Counted from the first letter of the stretch, positions 1-6,072 are shown. The stretch: 7,972 nucleotides of DNA from Reyranella sp. (GCA_016780605.1 JADHLS010000221.1:1-7972); one strand, 5' to 3'. Program-made: numbers and translations. The notes: generated by a model from the letters alone, not told the origin.

Positions 1-482
1 CAGGTGAGCAGCACCCAGCCCGAACCGCCGCCCAGCGCCCGGCCCATGGCCGCGAACTCCGTCTTCCAGCGGGCGACGCTGCCGAAGTCGCGCGTGATGG
101 CCTCGGCGAGCGCTCCCGCAGGCTCGCCCTCGCCGCCCAGGCCGTCGAAATAGAGCTCGTGGATGATCATCGAGTTGGCGGCGATCAGCTCCTCACGCTT
201 CAACCCGTTGACGACGAAGACCGGGGCGCTTGCCATGTCGAGGCCGGCGAGCTGGGCGGTGATGGCGTTCAGCCGCTTCACGGCGCCCGAGTAGTTGTTC
301 TCGTAGTGGCTCACCAGCAGCTTTTCGCTGAGGCCTTTGATCTTCGCCGGATCGAACGGCAGCTTCTTGATGGCGTATTCGACTTTCGGGGCGGCCTGGG
401 CGAAGGCATCGGCGGCGGTGGCGGCAAGCGCCACCCCGGCAGCGGCACCGATAAAGGCGCGGCGGTTCTGCACGATCGTCAT
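1..482 (-). CDS. chrC: Fe/Mn superoxide dismutase with Tat signal, ChrC-like (3' end cut by window edge)
   Basis: Partial gene: 160 codons are visible, complete at its start (ATG at 482-480) and cut at the left edge. It would dismutate superoxide to peroxide and oxygen. In chromate-resistance operons (chrBAC of Ochrobactrum and Cupriavidus type) a SOD in this position is called ChrC. The N-terminus NRRAFIG (residues 6-12), a hydrophobic stretch and an AFA-Q cleavage site near residue 28 look like a twin-arginine signal, so export of the folded metalloenzyme is inferred. Two of the four metal ligands are visible: His59 in SHYENNY and His108 in the NSMIIHELYF stretch. The Asp/His pair lies outside the window. 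A perfect AAGGAGG (488-494) sits 5 nt before the ATG, and the gene starts 21 nt after the chrA stop, so it belongs to the chrBA operon. It is closely similar to the SOD domain encoded at 3019-3990. Confidence 0.9.
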   Translation of the reverse strand, partial: MTIVQNRRAFIGAAAGVALAATAADAFAQAAPKVEYAIKKLPFDPAKIKGLSEKLLVSHYENNYSGAVKRLNAITAQLAGLDMASAPVFVVNGLKREELIAANSMIIHELYFDGLGGEGEPAGALAEAITRDFGSVARWKTEFAAMGRALGGGSGWVLLT

Positions 483-503
483 TCAAACCTCCTTCTGTTC
501 GAG

Positions 504-1904
504 TCACACACTCCCCAAAGCGAGGTAATAGATCATCCCGGCGAGCGCGCTCGCGAGGAGGACGGGAATCATCCCGATCTTGAATCGGAAGATCGCGAAA
601 GCCGCGGCGATCGCCAGCACCGCCGAGGGAATGTCGATCGACGACAGCACCGGCATGTCGAAGCTGGCGCCAAGGACCTTCACCGGCACCAGCTTGGCGA
701 ACAGCACGTGCAGCGCGAACCACACTGCGAGGTTCAGGATCACGCCCACCACAGCGGCGGTGATGGCGCCGAGCGCCGCGCCCAGCGCCTTGTTGGCGCG
801 CAACGCCTCGACGAACGGCGCGCCGAAGAAGATCCAGAGGAAGCAGGGCGTGAAGGTGACCCAGGTGGTGAGCAACCCGCCGAGCGTCGCCGCCAGCAAC
901 GGCGGCAGCGGGCCGGGCTCGCGCCAGGCACCGAGGAAGCCCACGAACTGCGTGACCATGATCAGGGGACCGGGCGTGGTCTCGGCCATGCCGAGCCCGT
1001 CCAGCATCTCGCCCGCCGTCACCCAATGGAAGTTGTCGACCGCCTGCTGGGCGACGTAGGCCAGCACGGCATAGGCGCCGCCGAAAGTCACCACCGCCAT
1101 CTTGCTGAAGAAGATTGCGATCTTGGTGAAGACGTTGTCGCCGCCCAATGTCAGGTAGAGCGCCGCCACCGGCACCAGCCAGAGTGCCAGGAACACGGCG
1201 GCGATGGTCAGCGACCATCTCACATTCGGCTTGGCGTGCTCGGGCGTGTCCTCGCCCAGGAGGGAATCGCGATCGGCCACCTGCCTGGCGCCGACCTTGC
1301 CGTGCCCGCCGGCGCTCAGGAACGGCTGCGCACCGGCGGCCCCGGCGACGTAGCCGATGATGCCAGCGCCGAACACGATGACGGGGAACGGCACGTCATA
1401 GAAGAAGATCGCGATGAAGGATGCCGCCGCCAGCGCCACCATGACGCTGTTCTTGAGCGCACGGCGGCCAACGCGCAGGACGGCTTCGACGACGATGACC
1501 AGCACGGCGGCCTTCAGCCCGAAGAACAGGCCCTCGATGATGGTGAGCCGGCCCAGCAGCACGTAGATCCAGGAGAGCGCCATGATGGCGAGCAGGCCGG
1601 GCAGCACGAACAACGTGCCCGCGAACAGCCCACCCTTGGTCTTGTGCATCAGCCAGCCGATATAGGTCGCGAGTTGCTGCGCCTCGGGGCCGGGCAGCAG
1701 CGTGCAGTAGTTCAGGGCCTGCAGGAAGCGGTTCTCGCCGATCCACTTCTTCTCCTCGACGATGATGCGATGCATCACCGCGATCTGGCCGGCCGGTCCG
1801 CCGAACGACAGCGCGGCGACGCGCGCCCATACCTTCATGGCCTCGCCGAACGGCACGCCGTGTGCCGGGACGTCGTTGCCTCGTGTTGCCGCCATGTCGC
1901 TCAT
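504..1904 (-). CDS. chrA: ChrA chromate transporter, full-length two-domain form
   Basis: A 466-residue inner-membrane chromate efflux protein of the CHR family, which exports cytoplasmic chromate at the expense of the proton gradient (known for the Pseudomonas and Cupriavidus members). Both homologous halves are present. The N-half has LSFGGPAGQIAVM (residues 32-44) and the PGPEA motif (71-75). The C-half has VTFGGAYAVLAYV (272-284) and TPGPLIMVTQF (310-320). A hydrophilic linker (about 198-228) separates the halves, and many hydrophobic segments follow each signature. The reading frame stays open much further upstream, but the start at 1904 is chosen for three reasons: the upstream 121 codons are the antisense-like, Arg-rich shadow of chrB; an AGGA lies just before the ATG; and the ATG overlaps the chrB stop as ATGA, indicating translational coupling. 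A second ATG three codons in (1895) is possible. Confidence 0.96.
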   Translation of the reverse strand: MSDMAATRGNDVPAHGVPFGEAMKVWARVAALSFGGPAGQIAVMHRIIVEEKKWIGENRFLQALNYCTLLPGPEAQQLATYIGWLMHKTKGGLFAGTLFVLPGLLAIMALSWIYVLLGRLTIIEGLFFGLKAAVLVIVVEAVLRVGRRALKNSVMVALAAASFIAIFFYDVPFPVIVFGAGIIGYVAGAAGAQPFLSAGGHGKVGARQVADRDSLLGEDTPEHAKPNVRWSLTIAAVFLALWLVPVAALYLTLGGDNVFTKIAIFFSKMAVVTFGGAYAVLAYVAQQAVDNFHWVTAGEMLDGLGMAETTPGPLIMVTQFVGFLGAWREPGPLPPLLAATLGGLLTTWVTFTPCFLWIFFGAPFVEALRANKALGAALGAITAAVVGVILNLAVWFALHVLFAKLVPVKVLGASFDMPVLSSIDIPSAVLAIAAAFAIFRFKIGMIPVLLASALAGMIYYLALGSV

Positions 1905-2902
1905 TGTGCCGTCCTGAAATATTCGTAGAGGTCGTCGAGCACGGCGGCGCCGCGCGCCAGCCGGTCCTCGTCGTCGCGATGGGCCGCGGCGATCCCCGAC
2001 ATCACGGTGCGGATGCCGGCCGTCTCCTCGCGGCCATACTTGCCGTCCTTGAGATCGATGTCGTGGATGATCTCGCCGATCGCGGCCAAGGCCGGATCGT
2101 CGATGCCGGCGTGCTGCAGCAGCACCTCGAAGGTGCAGCGATCGCCCTCGTGCGTGTACTCGCCCTCGAACATGTCGAAGCGCACCTCGCCCGAGCGCGG
2201 CGCATAGCTGCGGCCGGGGACGAACTTGAAGCGCGCTGACGAATCGATGAAGCGGCGGACCAGCCACGCCGAGGCGATGCGATCGACCTGCACATGCTCG
2301 CGCGTCACCCAGATCTTGCCGCCCATGCCGGCCGGCGCCGGCCCCACCTCTCCTCTGGCCTGTCCAGTGATCATGGCATCACTCCCTTGGCTCATGCGTT
2401 GCTCGAGGCCGGCGATGCGCTGCTCGGCAGCCTCGCGCCCGTCCGCCTCGAAGAAGTCGATGGCCGCGACTTCGCTCAATTGCTTGCGCAGTCGTGCAGT
2501 GTGGTTGGCGATGTCGCCCAGCTCGGAGTCGGGGCCGTCGGGCCCGAGACGCGTTGGGAGGCGCGTCGCGAGGCCGTCCGCCTCCTTGGCGAGCCGCGCA
2601 TAGTCGACGTTGCGTGCCGTCACGAACATGCGCCTGAGCTCGCCGTCGTCGAGGCCCTCGACCAGCTCGGCCTCGCATACCACCGCCTCGCCACCCAACT
2701 CGACGATCTCGCGGGCCAGCCAGGCGAAGTCCTCCTGGGTCTCCTCGTTCGACGGCAGCGCATAGACGGCGTTCTTCACGATCACCGCGCCCAGCGCCTG
2801 CAGGCGCCGCCACACCTTGACCCGGGCATAGGCCGGCTTGGCCGGCAGCTGGTGAATCAGCAGCAGCCACGGCGCCTTGGTGACGATTTGGCCCGCGTTC
2901 AT
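1901..2902 (-). CDS. chrB: ChrB chromate-resistance regulator (ChrB_N plus ChrB_C domains)
   Basis: A 333-residue cytoplasmic protein, first gene of the leftward chrB-chrA-SOD operon. In Ochrobactrum tritici, ChrB is a chromate-responsive repressor of the chr operon; the same role is inferred here. The N-terminal ChrB domain covers about residues 10-165 and begins with the characteristic WLLLIHQLPAKPAY and VKNAVYALP. The C-terminal ChrB_C domain covers about 195-330, with KIWVTRE, DRIASAWLVRRFID (208-220), the EGEYTHEGDRCTFE block (246-259) and an HDID motif (280-283). A hydrophilic linker (about 166-195) joins them. Length is normal for the family. The start ATG (2902-2900) has AGGTGA only 3 nt upstream, a short spacing, but the protein starts just before the conserved WLLLIHQLP, so a later start is unlikely. 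No clear sigma-70 promoter is visible upstream. The C-terminal domain is paralogous to the free-standing protein at 3987-4439. Confidence 0.95.
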   Translation of the reverse strand: MNAGQIVTKAPWLLLIHQLPAKPAYARVKVWRRLQALGAVIVKNAVYALPSNEETQEDFAWLAREIVELGGEAVVCEAELVEGLDDGELRRMFVTARNVDYARLAKEADGLATRLPTRLGPDGPDSELGDIANHTARLRKQLSEVAAIDFFEADGREAAEQRIAGLEQRMSQGSDAMITGQARGEVGPAPAGMGGKIWVTREHVQVDRIASAWLVRRFIDSSARFKFVPGRSYAPRSGEVRFDMFEGEYTHEGDRCTFEVLLQHAGIDDPALAAIGEIIHDIDLKDGKYGREETAGIRTVMSGIAAAHRDDEDRLARGAAVLDDLYEYFRTAQ

Positions 2903-2955
2903 GCTTCACCTGTACCATAATCGCAATTTGTCTTGCAACACATGTATCTTTTTCC

Positions 2956-2984
2956 TTGCCGCTCCTCGGTCGTAGGCCTATATG
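2956..2984 (+). promoter_or_regulatory. Candidate sigma-70 promoter of the right arm
   Basis: TTGCCG (2956-2961) and TATATG (2979-2984) are separated by exactly 17 nt, each matching 4 of 6 consensus bases. Transcription would begin near 2991. That excludes the ATG at 2989 as the translation start and supports the ATG at 3019. Confidence 0.5.
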
Positions 2985-2987
2985 ACC
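2968..2987. promoter_or_regulatory. Candidate operator: imperfect dyad overlapping the -10
   Basis: The arms GGTCGTA (2968-2974) and TATGACC (2981-2987) are inverted repeats matching at 6 of 7 positions across a 6-nt spacer. An 8-bp perfect palindrome TAGGCCTA (2973-2980) sits inside. The dyad covers the proposed -10, the usual place for a repressor site. Assignment to ChrB is inference. Confidence 0.4.
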
Positions 2988-3006
2988 AATGAAACGACTG
3001 TATCAT

Positions 3007-3010
3007 GGAG
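3007..3010 (+). promoter_or_regulatory. Shine-Dalgarno site fixing the SOD-rhodanese start
   Basis: GGAG is followed after 8 nt by ATG at 3019. The alternative upstream ATG (2989) has no such purine box and lies at the predicted transcription start. Confidence 0.6.
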
Positions 3011-3018
3011 AAGTTGCC

Positions 3019-3990
3019 ATGGCTTTCAAAGCCAAACCGATCGCCTTCAAGCCCGGCCGCCTGAACGGGCTGAGTGTCCGGCTGATCGCCAGCCACTACG
3101 AGAATAACTACGGCGGTGCCGTGCGCCGGCTGAATGCCATAAAGGCCGACCTCGCCAAGCTGCAGGCTGCGGCGGCGCCCGGTTTTGTCGTCAACGGGCT
3201 GAAGCGCGAGGAGCTGATCGCCACCAACTCCATGCTGCTGCACGAGCTCTACTTCGACGGGTTGGGCGGCAGCGGCGGCCTGCCCGACGGCGCACTCGGT
3301 GAGGCGATCGCGCGCGACTTCGGCTCGACCGAGCGCTGGCGCGACGAATTCATGGCGATGGGCCGCGCGCTGGGCGGCGGCTCGGGCTGGGTGGTGCTCA
3401 CCCGCTCGCCACGCGACGGTAGCCTTACCAATGTCTGGCTGGCGGACCACACGCACAGCCTGGCCGGCGGCATGCCGATCCTGGCGCTCGACATGTACGA
3501 GCACTCCTATCACCTCGACTTCGGCGCCAATGTCGGAGCGTATGTCGACGCCTTCATGAACAACCTCCATTGGCCCCGCATCGCCGAGCGCTTTGCAGGC
3601 TCGGCAGCTGCGTGGCGCACCGACGCCATGATCTCGCCCGACGCTGCCCGTCAGCGCCTCGAGAGCGAACCGGACCTCCTGGTGATCGACGCGCGGCTCG
3701 ATGCCGACGCGAAGATGATCCCGCTCGGCCTGCGCGGCGCCCAGCACGCTCCGCCCGACAAGGTCGACGCCATCGCCGCCACGCTGCCCAAGGGAGCCAA
3801 GGCCCTGGTCTACTGCGCCTGGGGCTTCGAGATCGGCAGCGACGCCGCCGCCAAGCTGCGCGAGCGCGGCATCGATGCCGTCGCGGTCGCCGGCGGCCTC
3901 GGCAGCTGGCGCGCCGACGGCCATCCCACCGAGCCCCTGAAGGAAGGGCCACTCAAGGAGGGAGATCTCATGAAAGGAGATGGGTCATGA
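3019..3990 (+). CDS. Superoxide dismutase-rhodanese fusion protein (ChrC-ChrE-like)
   Basis: A 323-residue two-domain protein with no signal peptide, so probably cytoplasmic. Residues 8-195 form an Fe/Mn superoxide dismutase with all four metal ligands in place: His26 (ASHYENNY), His75 (SMLLHELYF), Asp158 and His162 (LDMYEHSYHLDF), plus the GGGSGW block (119-124). A His at about 144 appears to replace the usual outer-sphere Gln, as in mycobacterial-type enzymes. Residues 205-305 form a rhodanese-like sulfurtransferase domain with LLVIDARL (220-227), the catalytic-loop Cys266 in VYCAWGFEIGS, and a GGLGSWRADGHP end. The last 18 residues are low-complexity repeats. In Cupriavidus the separate chr genes chrC (SOD) and chrE (rhodanese) are neighbours, so this looks like their fusion; that is inference. 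The start at 3019 is preferred to the ATG at 2989 (residues MKRLYHGEVA would be added) on ribosome site and promoter spacing. It overlaps the next gene as ATGA. Confidence 0.9.
   Translation: MAFKAKPIAFKPGRLNGLSVRLIASHYENNYGGAVRRLNAIKADLAKLQAAAAPGFVVNGLKREELIATNSMLLHELYFDGLGGSGGLPDGALGEAIARDFGSTERWRDEFMAMGRALGGGSGWVVLTRSPRDGSLTNVWLADHTHSLAGGMPILALDMYEHSYHLDFGANVGAYVDAFMNNLHWPRIAERFAGSAAAWRTDAMISPDAARQRLESEPDLLVIDARLDADAKMIPLGLRGAQHAPPDKVDAIAATLPKGAKALVYCAWGFEIGSDAAAKLRERGIDAVAVAGGLGSWRADGHPTEPLKEGPLKEGDLMKGDGS
3934..3978 (+). repeat. Three imperfect 15-nt tandem repeats at the end of the SOD-rhodanese gene
   Basis: Three consecutive 5-codon units encode PLKEG, PLKEG and DLMKG. Each contains a purine-rich Shine-Dalgarno-like core (AAGGAAGG, AAGGAGGG, AAAGGA). 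The last provides the ribosome site of the next gene, with AAGGAG at 3974-3979, 7 nt before the ATG at 3987. Confidence 0.6.
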
Positions 3991-4439
3991 AGTGGGTCAC
4001 TCGTGAGCGGCCGAAGATCGACCGCATTGCCTGCCCGTGGCTGATCCAGCGCTTCATCGAGAAGCAGCCGGAGTTCCTCTATGTGCCGGCCGACCAAGTG
4101 CTGGCGACGGCCGAGAAAACCGGCGCCACGCCTTACGACATCCCGGGCGTGAAGTTCGGCCATGTCGGCGACAAATGCAGCTTCGATGCCTTCATCGCCG
4201 AGTACAAGCTCGACGCCCCGGGGCTCGCCAAGCTCGCCGACATCGTGCGCGGCGCCGACACGTCGCGGCCCGAGCTCACGCCGCAGTCGCCTGGCCTGCT
4301 CGCGATCTCGCAGGGGCTCAGCCACCTCTACCAGGACGATCATGAAATGCTGAAGCACGGCATGGTCATGTACGACGCGCTCTACACCTGGTGCCGGCAC
4401 TCTGTCGGCGAGACACGCAACTGGCCCAAGACCAGCTGA
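3987..4439 (+). CDS. Free-standing ChrB C-terminal-domain protein
   Basis: A 150-residue soluble protein consisting almost only of a ChrB_C domain. It aligns block by block with residues 196-330 of the ChrB encoded at 1901-2902: MKWVTRE (KIWVTRE), DRIACPWLIQRFIE (DRIASAWLVRRFID), FGHVGDKCSFDAF (YTHEGDRCTFEVL) and MYDALYTWCR (LDDLYEYFR). It lacks the N-terminal ChrB domain and so probably does not bind DNA. A sensing, metal-binding or enzymatic role alongside the SOD-rhodanese protein is inferred. Conserved candidates for such a role are Cys16, His59, Cys64 and Asp91. ChrB_C domains are found near or fused to rhodanese domains in other bacteria, which supports a joint role. The start ATG overlaps the previous stop (ATGA) and has AAGGAG 7 nt upstream. 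The frame is open further left, but that part is an Arg-rich shadow of the SOD gene. Confidence 0.88.
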   Translation: MKWVTRERPKIDRIACPWLIQRFIEKQPEFLYVPADQVLATAEKTGATPYDIPGVKFGHVGDKCSFDAFIAEYKLDAPGLAKLADIVRGADTSRPELTPQSPGLLAISQGLSHLYQDDHEMLKHGMVMYDALYTWCRHSVGETRNWPKTS

Positions 4440-4441
4440 CC

Positions 4442-5377
4442 ATGACGAGCCCACCGCTCCGCCTGTGCAGCCACATTGCACTGCCGCCAAACAAGGGCAG
4501 CAGCGGCTTCGATCACGCCGCGGTCCATGCCGCCACCGGCCACGTCTATGTCGCCCACACCGCCAACAGCACCATCGACGTGCTCGATCCGGCGACCGCC
4601 AAGCATCTGTACTCGATCCCCGGCCTCACTGCCGTGGCGGGCGCGCTGGTGAGCGACGAGAGCCAGCTCGTCTTCACTTCCAACCGCGGCGAGAACACGA
4701 TCGGCATGTTCGCCCCCGGGCCTGACCCGAAGGTAACCAAGATCGCCGTCGGCCTGCGGCCCAATGGCCTGGCGTACGATGCCCAGCGACATCTGCTGCT
4801 CGCCGCCAACGTCGGCGATCCCGCGGTGCCGCTTTCCTATACGCTCTCCATGGTCGACCTTGATGCGCAGACGATGCGCTCCTCGATCGAGGTGCCGGGC
4901 CGGACCCGCTGGACGGTTTTCGATGCCGAGGCCCAGCTCTTCTATGTCAACATCATGCAGCCCTCGCAGATCGTGGTCGTCGATGCGTGCCAGCCGGACC
5001 GGATTGCGCGCACCATGGCGATCCCGGCCGACGGCGCCCATGGCCTGGACTTCGATCCGGTAACCCGCCGCCTGTTCTGCGCCTGCGACGCCGGAGTGCT
5101 GGTCACGCTCGATGCCGGCACGGGCAAAGTGCTCAATGCGGGCAAGCTTTCGGGCGTGCCCGACGTCGTCTGGTTCAACCCCGTGCGCCGCCAGCTCTAT
5201 GTCGCGGTCGGCGATCCCGGCGTGGTCGATGTGTTCGACACCACGACGATGAAGAGCCTCGGCACAGTCGCCACCGAGAAGGGCGCGCACACCACCGCCT
5301 TCCCGCCGACCGGCGACTCCCTGGTCGCCTTCCTGCCGGCGAGCCATCGCGCGGCGCTCTATCGGATCGAGAACTGA
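4442..5377 (+). CDS. YncE-family (YVTN repeat) beta-propeller protein
   Basis: A 311-residue protein built of repeated propeller blades with the typical pattern of a hydrophobic strand, a D-x-x-T/A turn and a following strand. Examples are GHVYVAHTANSTIDVLDPATAK (33-54), LLLAANVG (118-125) with LSMVDLDAQTM (135-145), LFYVNIMQPSQIVVVDACQP (166-185), LFCACDAGVLVTLDAGTGKV (211-230) and LYVAVGDPGVVDVFDTTTMKSLGTV (252-276). These are the hallmarks of the YncE/YVTN lactonase-like superfamily; no catalytic function can be assigned. No signal peptide is seen with the chosen start, so it is probably cytoplasmic, unlike E. coli YncE. The ATG lies 2 nt after the previous stop with only a weak ribosome site, suggesting translational coupling. 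A start 17 codons earlier (4391) would overlap the ChrB_C gene and is less likely. Its place in the operon suggests a scaffold or sensor part in the stress response. Confidence 0.85.
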   Translation: MTSPPLRLCSHIALPPNKGSSGFDHAAVHAATGHVYVAHTANSTIDVLDPATAKHLYSIPGLTAVAGALVSDESQLVFTSNRGENTIGMFAPGPDPKVTKIAVGLRPNGLAYDAQRHLLLAANVGDPAVPLSYTLSMVDLDAQTMRSSIEVPGRTRWTVFDAEAQLFYVNIMQPSQIVVVDACQPDRIARTMAIPADGAHGLDFDPVTRRLFCACDAGVLVTLDAGTGKVLNAGKLSGVPDVVWFNPVRRQLYVAVGDPGVVDVFDTTTMKSLGTVATEKGAHTTAFPPTGDSLVAFLPASHRAALYRIEN

Positions 5378-5409
5378 ACGGCCCTGCCATCAATTCAAGG
5401 AGGACGACA

Positions 5410-6072
5410 ATGCCCGGCAAGCAGCGGAGACGTTCCATCCTCGCCATGACCTCGCTGGCGGTCGCAGCGAGAGCGACGCGCGCCGGCGCCGAGGGGCCGA
5501 CGGTCCGTTTCGACTTCGAGGACGTGCCCGTGGGCCAGCTTCCGCCCGGCGTCATCACCGGCCTGACCGGCGGCGGCGGTCCGGTGAAGTGGAGCGTGAT
5601 CGAGGACAAGACCGCGCCGGTCGGTCCCAAGGCGCTGGCCCAGACCAGCGCCGATCGCACCGACTATCGCTTTCCGCTGGCGATCTTCGATCAGACCGCG
5701 AAGGACGCGATGGTCACCGTCCGCTTCAAGGCGGTATCGGGCGAAGTCGACCGCGCGGCCGGCATCGCGCTGCGTCTCAGCGATGCCAACAACTACTACG
5801 TCGTGCGCGCCAATGCGCTGGAAGACAATGTCCGGCTCTACCGCGTGGTCGCCGGCAAGCGCATCCAGTTCGCCGGCGCCGATGTGAAGGTACCGTCGGG
5901 CATCTGGCACCAGCTCGGCCTCGACGTGCGCGGCAACCGCTTCGAGGTCTTGTTCAACGGCAAGAGCCTGTACAGCGCGACCGACTCCACCTTTGCGAGG
6001 CCCGGCCACGTTGCCCTGTGGACCAAGGCCGACAGCGTCACTTACTTCGACGAGCTCATCATCAAGCCATGA
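5410..6072 (+). CDS. Secreted LamG/DUF1080-like jelly-roll protein
   Basis: A 220-residue protein, last gene of the right arm. The N-terminus has a basic stretch KQRRRS, a short hydrophobic segment (10-20) and an Ala-rich end ATRAGA before EGP, so it probably carries a rather weak Sec signal; export is inferred. The rest reads as a concanavalin-A-like beta sandwich: VRFDFEDVPVGQLPPG (32-47), RAAGIALRLSDANNYYVVRAN (115-135), DNVRLYRVVAGKR (139-151), WHQLGLDVRGNRFEVLFNG (166-184) and the closing GHVALWTKADSVTYFDELII (199-218). This pattern is typical of DUF1080/LamG-like domains that bind or cleave carbohydrates. No catalytic residues can be named. The ribosome site AAGGAGG (5397-5403) is 6 nt from the ATG. 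The gap to the YncE-like gene is 32 nt and has no terminator, so co-transcription is likely. Its link to chromate or superoxide is unknown. Confidence 0.82.
   Translation: MPGKQRRRSILAMTSLAVAARATRAGAEGPTVRFDFEDVPVGQLPPGVITGLTGGGGPVKWSVIEDKTAPVGPKALAQTSADRTDYRFPLAIFDQTAKDAMVTVRFKAVSGEVDRAAGIALRLSDANNYYVVRANALEDNVRLYRVVAGKRIQFAGADVKVPSGIWHQLGLDVRGNRFEVLFNGKSLYSATDSTFARPGHVALWTKADSVTYFDELIIKP

Larger units (their letters stand above)
2903..3018. promoter_or_regulatory. Divergent control region between chrB and the SOD-rhodanese operon
   Basis: This 116-bp AT-richer gap separates the two diverging start codons and must carry both promoters. Toward the right arm a plausible sigma-70 promoter is visible (separate entry). 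Toward chrB no convincing -35/-10 pair could be assigned. The most obvious AT-rich hexamer (TATGGT on the minus strand, 2919-2914) lies too close to the ATG to leave a leader. Small dyads are present: GCAA-N6-TTGC (2923-2936), TAGGCCTA (2973-2980), and a GGTC-N-TA / TA-N-GACC dyad (2968-2987). Any of these could bind ChrB or another regulator. Confidence 0.7.

Noticed and set aside
159..1928. Long plus-strand open frame of 589 codons opposite chrA and the left-arm SOD
   Set aside because: It lies exactly codon-on-codon antisense to the left-arm SOD and then runs antisense to chrA. Its product is a His/Arg/Glu/Asp-rich low-complexity sequence with no family features, an effect of high GC codon bias.
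1905..2267. N-terminal extension of ChrA by 121 residues
   Set aside because: The frame is open but Arg-rich and lies inside chrB in another frame. The ATGA overlap and ribosome site place the true start at 1904.
2989..3018. Upstream ATG start of the SOD-rhodanese gene
   Set aside because: No ribosome site, and the predicted transcription start near 2991 would leave no leader. Homology to SOD begins after the second ATG.
2899..3924. Minus-strand open frame of 341 codons opposite the SOD-rhodanese gene
   Set aside because: Antisense shadow of a gene with clear SOD and rhodanese motifs; its own product shows no recognisable domain.
4382..5347. Minus-strand open frame of 321 codons opposite the YncE-like gene
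   Set aside because: The opposite strand encodes convincing propeller repeats, ribosome coupling fits the plus strand, and the minus product is low-complexity.
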